Shown: positions 24,918 through 33,400 of the stretch, piece after piece
Layout: each line of letters starts with the position of its first letter
Position numbering within the stretch: position 1 is the stretch's first letter
Source of the DNA: a bacterium
GTDB taxonomy: Bacteria; Bdellovibrionota; UBA1018
DNA length: 64,000 nucleotides
Assembly (NCBI GenBank): GCA_019751945.1
Contig: JAIEMT010000014.1
Location: 62,001 to 126,000 of the forward strand
Reading direction: 5' to 3'
Position numbers and translations under genes: made by a program
Notes under the pieces: model-generated
Databases searched by the model: none
Told to the model about the DNA's origin: nothing
What the model saw: the letters and a program-made list of their open reading frames with translations, nothing else

Positions 24918-24978
24918 AGGACTTCGATGTATGGAAAGGCATGGTTTTTAGTTCCGCCCCGAAGTCCATCGAAGTCCT
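24918..24978 (+). repeat. 12-bp inverted repeat enclosing the antiporter start
   Basis: AGGACTTCGATG (24918-24929) and CATCGAAGTCCT (24967-24978) are perfect complements, with a 37-base loop that holds the ribosome site (GGAAAGG) and the ATG at 24941. A second partial right arm (CGAAGTCC, 24960-24967) can pair with GGACTTCG of the same left arm, so two alternative stems are possible. Confidence 0.65.
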
Positions 24979-26242
24979 GGGATCGGCTTGCCTTGTACTC
25001 GGTTTTATTCATTCCTTTTTGGTCTCTGGCGTTCGTGCTCTGGGAGACCGTTTCAAGAAGCGTAGCTTTGCCTACCGCACCCTTCATCTTCTGGGCGAAA
25101 TCGAATTCGTCTTCGCTTTCTGGGCATTCATCTTTGTTATCTTGGCGCTGTTTATTCGCGATGCGAGGGTCGGAAGTTACATCGGCAGCCTGAGTTTTGA
25201 TGAAGTAGTTTTCCTTCCCGTCATTCTGATTTTGGCGTGCACCGAACCTGTTTTGGAATTGGCTTCTTCCTTGTTACTGGGAGTAGGGGATTGGATTGCC
25301 CGAAACCTCGGATTTTCTAAGAAACCTTTACAACGTCACTCGGTACGGTTCTTTGTTCTGATGGTGGCAGGGCCGGTTTTAGGCAGCCTCATTACAGAGC
25401 CCGCCGCTATGGCAGTAACTGCCCGCTTACTGAGGCGCGAATATTTTTCAAGCGATCGTTCACTGAAGTTTAAATACGCCGCCATTGCACTTCTCTTCAT
25501 TAATATATCGATTGGTGGGACGCTCACTCACTTCGCAGCACCTCCCGTATTAATGGTGGCGAAGGCTTGGGGTTGGACTTCGGCTTTCATGTTTCTGCAC
25601 TTTGGTTGGAAGGCACTGGTTTCTAGTGCAGTCCTCGTGTGCATTTTTCTCCTGAGATTCAAGAAGGAGTTCAAACAGCTCCCATCGTCCTTCAGTATTC
25701 GGGATCCTCGTTCGTCGCTCGGGTCCATGATGGTTCACCTGGCGCTCATGGGTCTGGTCATTAAATGCATTCATCATCCGTGGATCAATCTCGAGATTTT
25801 ATTGCTCTACATTGCTTACCGATTCTTCTTCGAGGGCGATGTCCGCAGGCTCCAGATCAAGGATGGTTTACTTGTAGGTCTTTTCCTGGGGGGGATTGTG
25901 ATCTTGGGAGGGCAGCAGGCCTGGTGGTTGAAGGCGGTGCTCGCATCATTAAATGATCTTGGAATTTTTGTTGGCGCAACCCTTCTGACAGGGGTGGTGG
26001 ACAACGCAGCCCTCACCTTTCTAGGGTCTCAAGTTCCAGACTTAGCGGAGTCCACGAAGATTGTTCTGATGTCAGGAGCCGTCATCGGAGGCGGCCTCAC
26101 TTTGGTAGCCAATGCTCCCAATCCAGCGGGTTATCAAATCTTAAAAGATTCTTTTGGAGCTAAGGGTTTTCAGCCTCTGCGTCTCCTGGTGCACGCAATT
26201 CTACCCACCACGATTGTTGCGTTACTGTTCTGGTTTCTTTAA
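24941..26242 (+). CDS. Putative Na+/H+ antiporter (Na_H_antiport_2 type)
   Basis: A 433-residue polytopic membrane protein with about ten hydrophobic segments. The conserved pattern SLITEPAAMAVTARLL, ISIGGTLTHFAAPPVLMVA, GVVDNAALTFLGSQVPD and GGGLTLVANAPNPAG (paired glycine/Asn-Pro hairpins in each half) fits the putative Na+/H+ antiporter and related ion-transporter families. It should exchange cations or anions across the inner membrane; the ion is not determinable. The start lies in the loop of a long inverted repeat, suggesting translational control. Its stop overlaps the convergent methyltransferase gene in a shared TTAA. Confidence 0.8.
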   Translation: MVFSSAPKSIEVLGSACLVLGFIHSFLVSGVRALGDRFKKRSFAYRTLHLLGEIEFVFAFWAFIFVILALFIRDARVGSYIGSLSFDEVVFLPVILILACTEPVLELASSLLLGVGDWIARNLGFSKKPLQRHSVRFFVLMVAGPVLGSLITEPAAMAVTARLLRREYFSSDRSLKFKYAAIALLFINISIGGTLTHFAAPPVLMVAKAWGWTSAFMFLHFGWKALVSSAVLVCIFLLRFKKEFKQLPSSFSIRDPRSSLGSMMVHLALMGLVIKCIHHPWINLEILLLYIAYRFFFEGDVRRLQIKDGLLVGLFLGGIVILGGQQAWWLKAVLASLNDLGIFVGATLLTGVVDNAALTFLGSQVPDLAESTKIVLMSGAVIGGGLTLVANAPNPAGYQILKDSFGAKGFQPLRLLVHAILPTTIVALLFWFL

Positions 26243-26862
26243 GCGCCGAATTTCTGCCAGAGCCAAGCACAGAGTGCGACCCACGCATACGCCCCCACAA
26301 AAGTGGCAAACGCTTCGTAGGATTTATTTTTCATCGAAATTTCCCAAGAGTAGGCCAGGTGAGAAGTTTCTGGATTCACTTTCTTGAGGGCCGCCGAGTT
26401 TTTCCAAAACTTTGGGAAGAATCGCGGAACTTTTTTGCAGTACTGAAGGTAAGGTTCGCCGAAAATTTTTCGAAGCTTGGTCTCCTCATCTAAAATGATG
26501 AAGTGATAAAGCACCGCAAAAACAACCGTGACCCCTACCAAAATGGGCAGGTTCTGAATCGACCATACGACCCCCACGGCCATGAGATAGGTGCCCAAGT
26601 AGAGCGGGTTTCGCACGTAGGCGTAGGGTCCGCCCACGGCAGGGCGGCTATCTTTGCGCAGGTAGCCACTCGCCCAGAAGCGAAGTGCCGCGCCGATAAA
26701 GCAGAGAACCATTCCTGGCCAAGTTGGAAATTCTCTCGAAAAGAAGCCTAAAAATAGGACAAAAAGCCAGGCCAGCGTGATTCGTGTTTTGCCTTGGATG
26801 ATGCCTCGAAAGCCCCCGAAACCTGTCATCAGACTCCCCATGCCACTTGAAGATGCGCTCAT
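26239..26862 (-). CDS. Isoprenylcysteine-carboxyl/phospholipid methyltransferase-family membrane protein
   Basis: 207 residues with four to five membrane segments. The ICMT/PEMT C-terminal signature is clear: GPYAYVRNPLYLGTYLMAVG (SAM-binding region) and DEETKLRKIFGEPYLQYCKKVPRFFP. Bacterial members methylate small or lipid substrates at the inner membrane; the substrate here is unknown. About 50 residues follow the signature, including another hydrophobic segment at the end. No obvious operon partner on this strand. Confidence 0.8.
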   Translation of the reverse strand: MSASSSGMGSLMTGFGGFRGIIQGKTRITLAWLFVLFLGFFSREFPTWPGMVLCFIGAALRFWASGYLRKDSRPAVGGPYAYVRNPLYLGTYLMAVGVVWSIQNLPILVGVTVVFAVLYHFIILDEETKLRKIFGEPYLQYCKKVPRFFPKFWKNSAALKKVNPETSHLAYSWEISMKNKSYEAFATFVGAYAWVALCAWLWQKFGA

Positions 26863-26952
26863 CTTTTTTGAGTAACTTCTCTGGAAATGGGATGCAATCG
26901 CAATTTTGCCGTCTTGAGAAAATCGCTTAAATCGGTTAATCAGAGGGATCTT

Positions 26953-28062
26953 ATGACTATGGAGGAAACCCAGTTGAAACGCTCTTCAGCGCAGACTCAC
27001 ACACCGAAACCGTCGCGCCCGCCGATGGCAGCTCATCTAGCTCCCACGAAGGCGAAGGCGGCGAGCTCTCCCAAACATCAATTCAGACTTGCTCCACAAC
27101 AACTGATTCAGATTCACGATCTCATGGTGAAGTCGCGAGTTTTGGAAGAGCGCTTGATCCGAATGTACAAACAATCGGATGGTTACTTCTGGATCGGCGG
27201 TCCCGGAGAAGAAGCCTTCAACATCCCGCTCGGTCTGAGTGTAAAAAAAGGACAGGGTCCTCAGTTCGATTACCTGCACCTGCACTATCGTTCGAGTGGA
27301 ATCTTACTCGCGATGGGTGCGGAGCCGATTTCTTTTATTCGTCAGATGAAGAACGTGGCGTCCGATCCGTATTCGGGCGGAAGAAACTTTGCCAATCACG
27401 CTTCCATTAAAGCCTGGAATGTGTTGCCCATTACTTCGACGATCGAAACTCAATATCAAACGGCGATTGGCACCGGCATTGCGCAGATGCGCGAAGGCGG
27501 CCAGGGCCTGACCATCGTGAACGGTGGCGACGCGGGAACGGCGGAAGGGGATTTTGCTTCTTGCTTGGTTTGGTCGACCCGTCCGAATGAAGAGCTTCCG
27601 ATTTTGATTATTGTGACCAACAACGAGTGGGGGATTTCCACTCCCGCAAATACTCAGCACGGCGAAAGCCACATTGCGGATCGCGCTCGCGCTTTCAACA
27701 TCAAGTCGCGCACGATCAACGGCAATGATGTCGAAGAGTCTTTCTTCGCAATCAGAGAAGCGATGGATTACATTCGCAAGGAACGCAAACCCTACATGAT
27801 CGAAGCTCGTGTTTCGCGCTTGTACGGTCATAGCTCCGCCAGCGGTGCAAATCTCGTGACGAATGAATCGGATCCGCTGACTTTGTTTGAAGATCAGCTG
27901 GAATCGGCTGGAATTTTATCGAAACAGGAAATGGCCGACCTCCGCGAGAAATACAACACGGAGATGCTTGAGATGGCGAAGCGTGTGAAGGAAGAGCCAC
28001 TTCCGGATGCGTCCACGATCTATGATCATGTGTATGCAGGCCAGAAAGGAAAGTACTGGTAA
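26953..28062 (+). CDS. 2-oxoacid dehydrogenase E1 component, alpha subunit
   Basis: 369 residues from the ATG at 26953, which follows AGAGGGA; the track's longer start has no such site. An Ala/Pro/Lys-rich N-terminal tail (about 50 residues) precedes the thiamine-pyrophosphate-binding fold. The TPP motif reads GGDAGTAEGDF ... NNEWGIST (GDA in place of the common GDG). WIGGPGEEAFN and LHYRSSGILLAMG fit branched-chain 2-oxoacid or acetoin/pyruvate dehydrogenases. It overlaps the beta-subunit gene by one base. E2 and E3 genes are not in the window. Confidence 0.88.
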   Translation: MTMEETQLKRSSAQTHTPKPSRPPMAAHLAPTKAKAASSPKHQFRLAPQQLIQIHDLMVKSRVLEERLIRMYKQSDGYFWIGGPGEEAFNIPLGLSVKKGQGPQFDYLHLHYRSSGILLAMGAEPISFIRQMKNVASDPYSGGRNFANHASIKAWNVLPITSTIETQYQTAIGTGIAQMREGGQGLTIVNGGDAGTAEGDFASCLVWSTRPNEELPILIIVTNNEWGISTPANTQHGESHIADRARAFNIKSRTINGNDVEESFFAIREAMDYIRKERKPYMIEARVSRLYGHSSASGANLVTNESDPLTLFEDQLESAGILSKQEMADLREKYNTEMLEMAKRVKEEPLPDASTIYDHVYAGQKGKYW

Positions 28063-29129
28063 TGGCAAACATGGCGCAGGCCATTCGAATGGCCCTTCAT
28101 TACGGTGAAGAAAATCTGGGGTTGAAAGAAATTTTTGGGGAGGACGTCGGTCCTCCATTAGGTGGCGTTTTCACAGTCACTCAAGGTTTGAAAACCACTT
28201 GGAACTCTCCGCTCGACGAGCGCGGCATCATCGGCGCGGCCATGGGCTTAGGCGCTGCTGGCCGTCGTTGTGTCGCTGAGGTTCAGTTTTGCGACTACAT
28301 TTATAATACGATCGATCTGTTGAAGTTGGCTGGCATGCAGAGCTGGGCTTCCAACGGCGATTGGAACATGCCGATGACCGTGATGACTCCGGTCGGAAGC
28401 GGTATTCGTGGTTCGATTTACCACTCGCACTCGTTTGATGCGACTATGACCCACATTCCGGGTTGGAAGATTGTCATGCCGTCGAATCCTCTGGATGCAT
28501 ACGGCTTGATGCTCGCATGTTTGAAGGATCCGAATCCGACGATGTACTTGAAGCCGAAGGCACTCCTTCGTATTCGCGGTCAGGAAAAGATTCCGGGCGA
28601 ACCCGATTTGACTCCCGAAGGCGAAAAGCAGCTGAAGGAAATGATCGATGCTCCGCTCGGAGATCGTTCGAAGTGGAAAGCTCGCTGGCCCCAGCTCGAA
28701 GATTACACGGTCGAAATCGGCAAAGCTGCGAAGGTTCGCGAAGGGGAGCACCTCACGATCGTCAGCTACGGTCGCACGCTTCCTCTCGCCGTTCAGGCAG
28801 CGGATCAGGTTGCAGCCGAAGGCATTTCGGTGGAAGTCATCGATATGCGCACCCTTTGGCCGTACGACTGGCAGATGATTTCGGAGTCGATTCGAAAGAC
28901 TCGCCGCGTGATTTACGTGAACGAGGACACCGAAGTGACCAACTTCGGAGAACACCTGGTTCGCCGTACGGTGGAAGAGCTGTTTTACGACCTCGAAGCC
29001 CGTCCGAAGCTGTTAGCAGGCGCCTTTATTCCGGGAATTGGTCTGGCCGATACCCTGGAAATGGCCAGTGCTCCACAGCTGAACCATATCGTGGATGCCA
29101 TCCGCGAAGTGGCCGCCGAGCGCGCTTAA
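28062..29129 (+). CDS. 2-oxoacid dehydrogenase E1 component, beta subunit
   Basis: 355 residues with the transketolase-like pyrimidine-binding domain (about 1-180; IFGEDVG, FNSPLDE-like WNSPLDERGIIGAAMGLG, AEVQFCDYI) and the transketolase C-terminal domain (about 220-345; LTIVSYGRTLPLAVQAA, VEVIDMRTLWPYD). With the alpha subunit it forms an alpha2beta2 E1 that decarboxylates a 2-oxoacid and acylates lipoyl-E2. It is most like branched-chain 2-oxoacid dehydrogenase E1 beta, but pyruvate or acetoin cannot be ruled out. A weak terminator-like palindrome (GACACTGTGTC, then ATTTT) follows at 29154-29169. Confidence 0.9.
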   Translation: MANMAQAIRMALHYGEENLGLKEIFGEDVGPPLGGVFTVTQGLKTTWNSPLDERGIIGAAMGLGAAGRRCVAEVQFCDYIYNTIDLLKLAGMQSWASNGDWNMPMTVMTPVGSGIRGSIYHSHSFDATMTHIPGWKIVMPSNPLDAYGLMLACLKDPNPTMYLKPKALLRIRGQEKIPGEPDLTPEGEKQLKEMIDAPLGDRSKWKARWPQLEDYTVEIGKAAKVREGEHLTIVSYGRTLPLAVQAADQVAAEGISVEVIDMRTLWPYDWQMISESIRKTRRVIYVNEDTEVTNFGEHLVRRTVEELFYDLEARPKLLAGAFIPGIGLADTLEMASAPQLNHIVDAIREVAAERA

Positions 29130-29183
29130 AACGCTGTAAAATCAACGCAATGCGACACTGTGTCATTTTGCAATAACTAGGGA

Positions 29184-29211
29184 TTCCCAAAGACCTTTTT
29201 TTCTATATAAT
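29184..29211 (+). promoter_or_regulatory. Promoter of the 838-aa secreted protein gene
   Basis: A perfect TATAAT at 29206-29211 with a weak TTCCCA at 29184-29189 (16-base spacer). The GGGGGA ribosome site and the ATG at 29241 follow about 25-30 bases downstream. Confidence 0.55.
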
Positions 29212-29240
29212 AGATGTAATAAGGTCGGGGGATCTCAAAA

Positions 29241-31757
29241 ATGACGCAGTCTTACGAAACAGGCTTTCGGAAGCTTCGGATCCGTTTTCTCTTCACACTT
29301 CTGATAGTCGCGATGCTGGATCAACCACATTCCACACTCGCGGCGGATGGCGCCCCTGCTGATCAAGCTTTCATGAGTCAGTTTAATTCTACTCTCGGCG
29401 CTTTCGATAAGCAGCGCTTAGCCAATGTCTACACCAGCTGTAATGCTTTTAATGATCAATTCGCCCAAGGCCTAGGCTCTCTTTATAATCTGAGCAAAAC
29501 GGGGAAGGGGAGTCTGCAGAAAGTCGGTGTGGAGACGAACTGCGGGATGGTTCCCGCTGTTTCTGAAAAAGCAAAATTTTCCTGCGAAGATTTTAAACTT
29601 CTAGGCGGAAAGATCGACAACGGCCGAATTGATAAGCGAATTGCTGAGTATGAAGGTTACGAAAAAGTTTTAAAATGTCGGGACAGCAAAGCCACTGCCC
29701 TTCGTGGCGAGATGACCTGCTTGGCGAATCAATCGCGAGTTTTGAACGACCAGATTGCCCAAACACAAGCTTATTACTCTCAAAACATCCAGCGCTTCCG
29801 CCAAGCCGTCGACCAGATCAACCGTGCCATTAAAGATGCCGCCGAGAAAAAGAACTCCATCGACAACAAACTTCGAGGCGATGAGAACAAGCCGGGCCTT
29901 TTGACTTTGAGTAAACAATATGCCGACCCGGCTTTTATGGGACAGATGTCTGCAGAAATTACGCAGCAGAAAGAAGCTCAGATCGCCCTTCAAAACGCAA
30001 AAGACGCTTTTGAAGTGGAGTTGAAACAGTTAGCGGTTTCTCGAGCCCTCTCTTGTTTCAAAGATCCAGGACAGTCCAACGCCGTGAAACGCCAGAACGT
30101 GAAGTCGCTCATGTGTTTCGATCCCAAGACCTACAAGACCACGAGCAACGTGAGTTCTTATGACTATGTGGTGTGTATGGCTGCCCAGTATGGGTACAAC
30201 AACACCAGTACGGGGGCTTCCGATAAAAACGCAGCTTCTGATCAAGCCCGTGACAATGCACAAAGTATTTTGAATGCATTGATCAGTGAAGCTCCAAGCC
30301 TTCAAGATGTGACGCCTTTGACGAAGGTGGCTCGGGGAGCCACCGAGGGTGCTGATCCAAGCTTGAAGACCACTCAGATCAACTCACCCGATGATATTGA
30401 AAGACTCTACGGCGCGAAACTAAACAGCATCGATCCCAAAATTCACGACTTCGTGATGCAAGAGTTGAAACGCTGCTATACGACGGAACAAGCCAAGATC
30501 ACCGTCGATCGAAACAAGGCCGGTACTTCGATTCATCGCAAACAAGCCGATATTCAGCAAAATCAGCAAACCCTGTCAAAACAGGGCACCATTGTCGTGG
30601 ATAAGTACGCCAGCGCGTATTCGCAGATCATGGAAACTCTGACGGGGTCGCCGAATGCGCTCAATGTTCAGAACTGTCGCGGCGAAAATCTGAATCCGAA
30701 TATTCAGGCCGCCTGCTTTGACCAAATCGAAGACAATATGAAAGCTTTGGTCAACGGCGAATCTCGCTCTACCGTGGATGGTCAGAGCGTTCCCATTTCT
30801 CAGATGACGATTACGATTAAAGGTACAAATCCTCAAACTTGGGAAAGCGTTTCTTGTCCAGGCTTGAATGGTTGTATCAAGGCGCTGCAGACTTTCGGCG
30901 AATTGAAACAGAACCAGGTGAACTATTACGGTGAACAGAAGGTCGCTTTCGTAAAAAATGCCAATACTGGTATTACGAATTTCACGCAGCAGATGATCAA
31001 CTCGATGGGTGCTCAGGCTCAGTCGTTGGATCAGCAGCTAAAACGGATTCAATCCGGTTTGGGAGAGTTTAGTAAGACGGAAGGAAAGCTCAGCGTTCCC
31101 CCCGTCACCAAAGTCGCTTTGAGTGAGATGAAGAAGGATGGGGATGAATTGATGCAAGTTCCCGACGATCTCAAGGGGTTGATCGGAGGAAATACCAACC
31201 CTCCCTTGGCGGACTTGTCGAACTCCTCTTTTTCGGAAGCTCAGGGGATTGTGGCCAAAGCGGCTCAAGAAGTGGCTGCCGAAAAGACCGGCATTGTTCG
31301 GATTCGGGAAGAGTTAGCTTCGTTGAAAATGAGTTGTGCGAATTCCCAGTTTAAAGACATTCTGGCTCGGAATAAGGCGGAGCTTAATTCTACCTATGAG
31401 AAGATCGTCAGTGACGATTACAAGTGTTTCATGTCTTTGTGCGACGGTACCAAAGCGGACTCCTTAAACCAGATTATCCGAGCGACGGAGGATGTAAGTC
31501 GTTCGCTCGATAGCAATTCGGCTTCCTTAGAGGCCGGAGATATTTCTACTCTTTATGCAGGACTCAACGGTGTTTGCGAAGATGCGGAGTCTAAAAAAGA
31601 TAAGTTTGAGAAGGGCGTTACCAACAGCACTGACAAGTATAAGTTCGAATCGAAGTCCGGGGATTGTCGAAAGTTTGTCACCAACTATCAGAAGCTGATC
31701 ACTCCCCTGCAAGAGGCGGCGCTCAGAGGGACCAATTCCGGCGGAGCTGACAGATAG
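29241..31757 (+). CDS. Large secreted, Cys-containing helical protein, unknown
   Basis: 838 residues. N-terminal signal peptide (IRFLFTLLIVAML ... STLAA). The mature protein is mostly polar and helical, with long Gln/Lys/Asp-rich heptad-like stretches (about 150-270, 400-470, 560-650), suggesting coiled coils. More than 15 Cys are spread along it (TSCNAF, ETNCGM, FSCEDF, LKCRD, VSCPGLNGC, MSLCDG, GVCED, GDCRK), so it probably lives in the periplasm or outside the cell with many disulphides. It has its own promoter and sits alone. I recognise no domain. A surface or secreted structural protein is a guess. Confidence 0.7.
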   Translation: MTQSYETGFRKLRIRFLFTLLIVAMLDQPHSTLAADGAPADQAFMSQFNSTLGAFDKQRLANVYTSCNAFNDQFAQGLGSLYNLSKTGKGSLQKVGVETNCGMVPAVSEKAKFSCEDFKLLGGKIDNGRIDKRIAEYEGYEKVLKCRDSKATALRGEMTCLANQSRVLNDQIAQTQAYYSQNIQRFRQAVDQINRAIKDAAEKKNSIDNKLRGDENKPGLLTLSKQYADPAFMGQMSAEITQQKEAQIALQNAKDAFEVELKQLAVSRALSCFKDPGQSNAVKRQNVKSLMCFDPKTYKTTSNVSSYDYVVCMAAQYGYNNTSTGASDKNAASDQARDNAQSILNALISEAPSLQDVTPLTKVARGATEGADPSLKTTQINSPDDIERLYGAKLNSIDPKIHDFVMQELKRCYTTEQAKITVDRNKAGTSIHRKQADIQQNQQTLSKQGTIVVDKYASAYSQIMETLTGSPNALNVQNCRGENLNPNIQAACFDQIEDNMKALVNGESRSTVDGQSVPISQMTITIKGTNPQTWESVSCPGLNGCIKALQTFGELKQNQVNYYGEQKVAFVKNANTGITNFTQQMINSMGAQAQSLDQQLKRIQSGLGEFSKTEGKLSVPPVTKVALSEMKKDGDELMQVPDDLKGLIGGNTNPPLADLSNSSFSEAQGIVAKAAQEVAAEKTGIVRIREELASLKMSCANSQFKDILARNKAELNSTYEKIVSDDYKCFMSLCDGTKADSLNQIIRATEDVSRSLDSNSASLEAGDISTLYAGLNGVCEDAESKKDKFEKGVTNSTDKYKFESKSGDCRKFVTNYQKLITPLQEAALRGTNSGGADR

Positions 31758-31783
31758 CTTTGAACGGGATATGCTAGTAAAGC

Positions 31784-32620
31784 ATGCCCTCAGTTAAGAA
31801 GATTCCCTTCATCAAAATGCACGGTTTGGGAAACGACTTCGTCGTGATCGACGATTTCACCAAGCCCGCGGGCTTTGAAAGCCCCATTAACGAAGAAATC
31901 GCCATTCGGATGTGTGACCGACGTCTTGGAGTTGGAGCAGACCAGCTGCTCTGGATTCGAAAGCCCTCCGAGGATACTCCCAAGGCCGATTGCGAGATGC
32001 TTATTTTGAACAACGATGGTTCGAGCGCCGAAATGTGCGGAAATGGGATCCGCGCGGTCGCGCTCCTGCTTTACCGCGAAGGCCCGAAGCCCAAGCAAAA
32101 GAAATATTCGATTCAAACTTTGGCTGGGTTGCTCGAAGTCGAGTTTCCAAAAGAAGGCGAAGTCCGAGTCAGCATGGGCACCGCAAAGTTAGGAGAGCCC
32201 GCTGAAAAAATTCGTTCAGAAGATCGTGATTTTCAGTTTCAGGAAGTCAGCGTGGGAAATCCCCATGCGGTGATTTTCTTAAAAGAAGATTTAGAAAAAT
32301 TTCCGCTCGAGAAATACGGACGCCCGATTGAAATCCATTCCCGATTTCCGAAACGGACCAATGTCGAGTTTGTCGAAGTCGTCTCCCGCTCCAAAATCCG
32401 CGTGCGCGTTTGGGAACGCGGAGCCGGTGCCACGCTGGCGTGCGGAACGGGTGCCTGCGCAGCAGCCGCTTCGGCGATTGCTCAAAAGCTGGTGGATAGC
32501 CCCGTTCAGGTTCAACTGCCGGGCGGGGAGCTCACCATTTCCTGGACCGGGAAAGCCTCAGACCCCGTGTTCATGCAGGGACCTGCCACCGAGGTTTATA
32601 GAGGAGAATTCCGAATTTGA
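31784..32620 (+). CDS. dapF: Diaminopimelate epimerase
   Basis: 278 residues, normal length. DapF interconverts LL- and meso-diaminopimelate for lysine and peptidoglycan synthesis. FIKMHGLGNDFVVID opens the family pattern; the two catalytic Cys lie in NNDGSSAEMCGNGIR and LACGTGACAAAA. GNPHAVIF and RTNVEFVEV are further signatures. It ends in TTGA overlapping the small secreted gene downstream. Confidence 0.96.
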   Translation: MPSVKKIPFIKMHGLGNDFVVIDDFTKPAGFESPINEEIAIRMCDRRLGVGADQLLWIRKPSEDTPKADCEMLILNNDGSSAEMCGNGIRAVALLLYREGPKPKQKKYSIQTLAGLLEVEFPKEGEVRVSMGTAKLGEPAEKIRSEDRDFQFQEVSVGNPHAVIFLKEDLEKFPLEKYGRPIEIHSRFPKRTNVEFVEVVSRSKIRVRVWERGAGATLACGTGACAAAASAIAQKLVDSPVQVQLPGGELTISWTGKASDPVFMQGPATEVYRGEFRI

Positions 32621-32904
32621 CTTCGAAGTCTATCCTCATGCTGGTCTCTTTCTTTGCGGCCATTTCGGCCCAGGCGATTTGTCAGAGGGAGCTCAAAAAG
32701 GGCGCTACTCCAGATTGGTCCAAGATCATCTTTGTTTGCAGCGAAGGAGGGAGTTCATTTCGAGCGCAATGTGACCTCACGACAGACCCGCTAGAATCTG
32801 GAAAGCCCTGGGTGGATGTTCGAGGAGCCCAGTGGAAGAAGCACGGCGCAAACGAAGGGATTGAAGGCAGTTTTGGCTTCATCGTTTGTAAGAAGCTCAA
32901 GTGA
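32617..32904 (+). CDS. Small secreted Cys-containing protein, unknown
   Basis: 95 residues starting at a TTG that overlaps the dapF stop (TTGA), so it is translationally coupled. Signal peptide SILMLVSFFAAISAQA, then a mature part of about 75 residues with four Cys (AICQRE, FVCSEG, AQCDLT, FIVCKK), possibly two disulphides. No family recognised. The coupling does not by itself imply a role in cell-wall synthesis. Confidence 0.65.
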   Translation: MTSKSILMLVSFFAAISAQAICQRELKKGATPDWSKIIFVCSEGGSSFRAQCDLTTDPLESGKPWVDVRGAQWKKHGANEGIEGSFGFIVCKKLK

Positions 32905-32927
32905 ACTAGATTCCAGTTACCAAAAAG

Positions 32928-33035
32928 TTGACTATTTAGATCTGATATCCTACGCAGCTGAAGCTGTGAATTCTTGAACTAGTCAAGCTCCGTGCTCAAT
33001 AACGCACCGTAGCTACCAAAAGGTGGTGACCACCT
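32928..33035 (+). other. Structured intergenic segment with several small hairpins
   Basis: Between the secreted gene and the minus-strand gene at 33039 there are consecutive short stems: CTTGA/TCAAG (32973-32987), GTGC/GCAC (32992-33007) and a perfect AGGTGG-TGA-CCACCT (33021-33035). A TTGACT at 32928-32933 resembles a -35 box, but the -10 (TACGCA) is weak. The last hairpin, read on the minus strand, is followed by TTTT and may terminate the minus gene. A small RNA is possible but unproven. Confidence 0.3.
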
Positions 33036-33038
33036 CAG

Positions 33039-33263
33039 TCAGTTGTCGATGTTGGAGAGGGGATTGACGTAGAGTCGGAACGTCTTGTCCCGATGCCGGC
33101 GGATCGCAAAGACCCCGTTTTCCTTCTCGTTTGCCAATCGCTCGTAGAAGGTGGGATCGAGTTCTGCGACCTCTTTTACGTTTTTTCCTTCGTATTTTCC
33201 GAAGTCAATGATGACCAGATCTTCGTCAATCACGCCCGTCACTGGGCTGATAGCAGCGCTCAT
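33039..33263 (-). CDS. Small soluble protein, unknown
   Basis: 74 residues from the ATG at 33263 (up to 103 from a TTG at 33350); neither start has a clear ribosome site. It contains DEDLVIIDFGKYEGKNVKEVAELDPTFYERL and FAIRRHRDKTFRLYVNPLS. The FGKYEGK segment recalls the short DUF3820-like/exonuclease-X C-terminal module, but this is a loose resemblance. It lies divergently upstream of purF. Confidence 0.6.
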   Translation of the reverse strand: MSAAISPVTGVIDEDLVIIDFGKYEGKNVKEVAELDPTFYERLANEKENGVFAIRRHRDKTFRLYVNPLSNIDN

Positions 33264-33285
33264 GGGTAGTAGTTTAGCGGGAATC

Positions 33286-33357
33286 GCGTGAATTTGTCCA
33301 GCAGTGTTCCCGTCTGGTAAAGCCCTCGAAAATACCCCAAATTCTGTCAATTCACGC
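33286..33357 (+). promoter_or_regulatory. Inverted repeat between the divergent 33039 gene and purF
   Basis: GCGTGAATT (33286-33294) and AATTCACGC (33349-33357) are perfect complements 54 bases apart in the region that must hold the purF promoter. A TATAAG at 33382-33387 could be a -10 box, but no good -35 fits. Paired half-sites like this could bind a regulator of the purine operon; this is inference. Confidence 0.3.
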
Positions 33358-33400
33358 AGTGCATTACTCGGGAATTTCTGTTATAAGGGACCCACATCTT

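Noticed and set aside
28248-29176. Long ORFs (235 and 237 aa) overlapping the E1 beta gene in other frames
   Set aside because: Arg/Ser-rich shadow frames of a clearly conserved gene, without ribosome sites.
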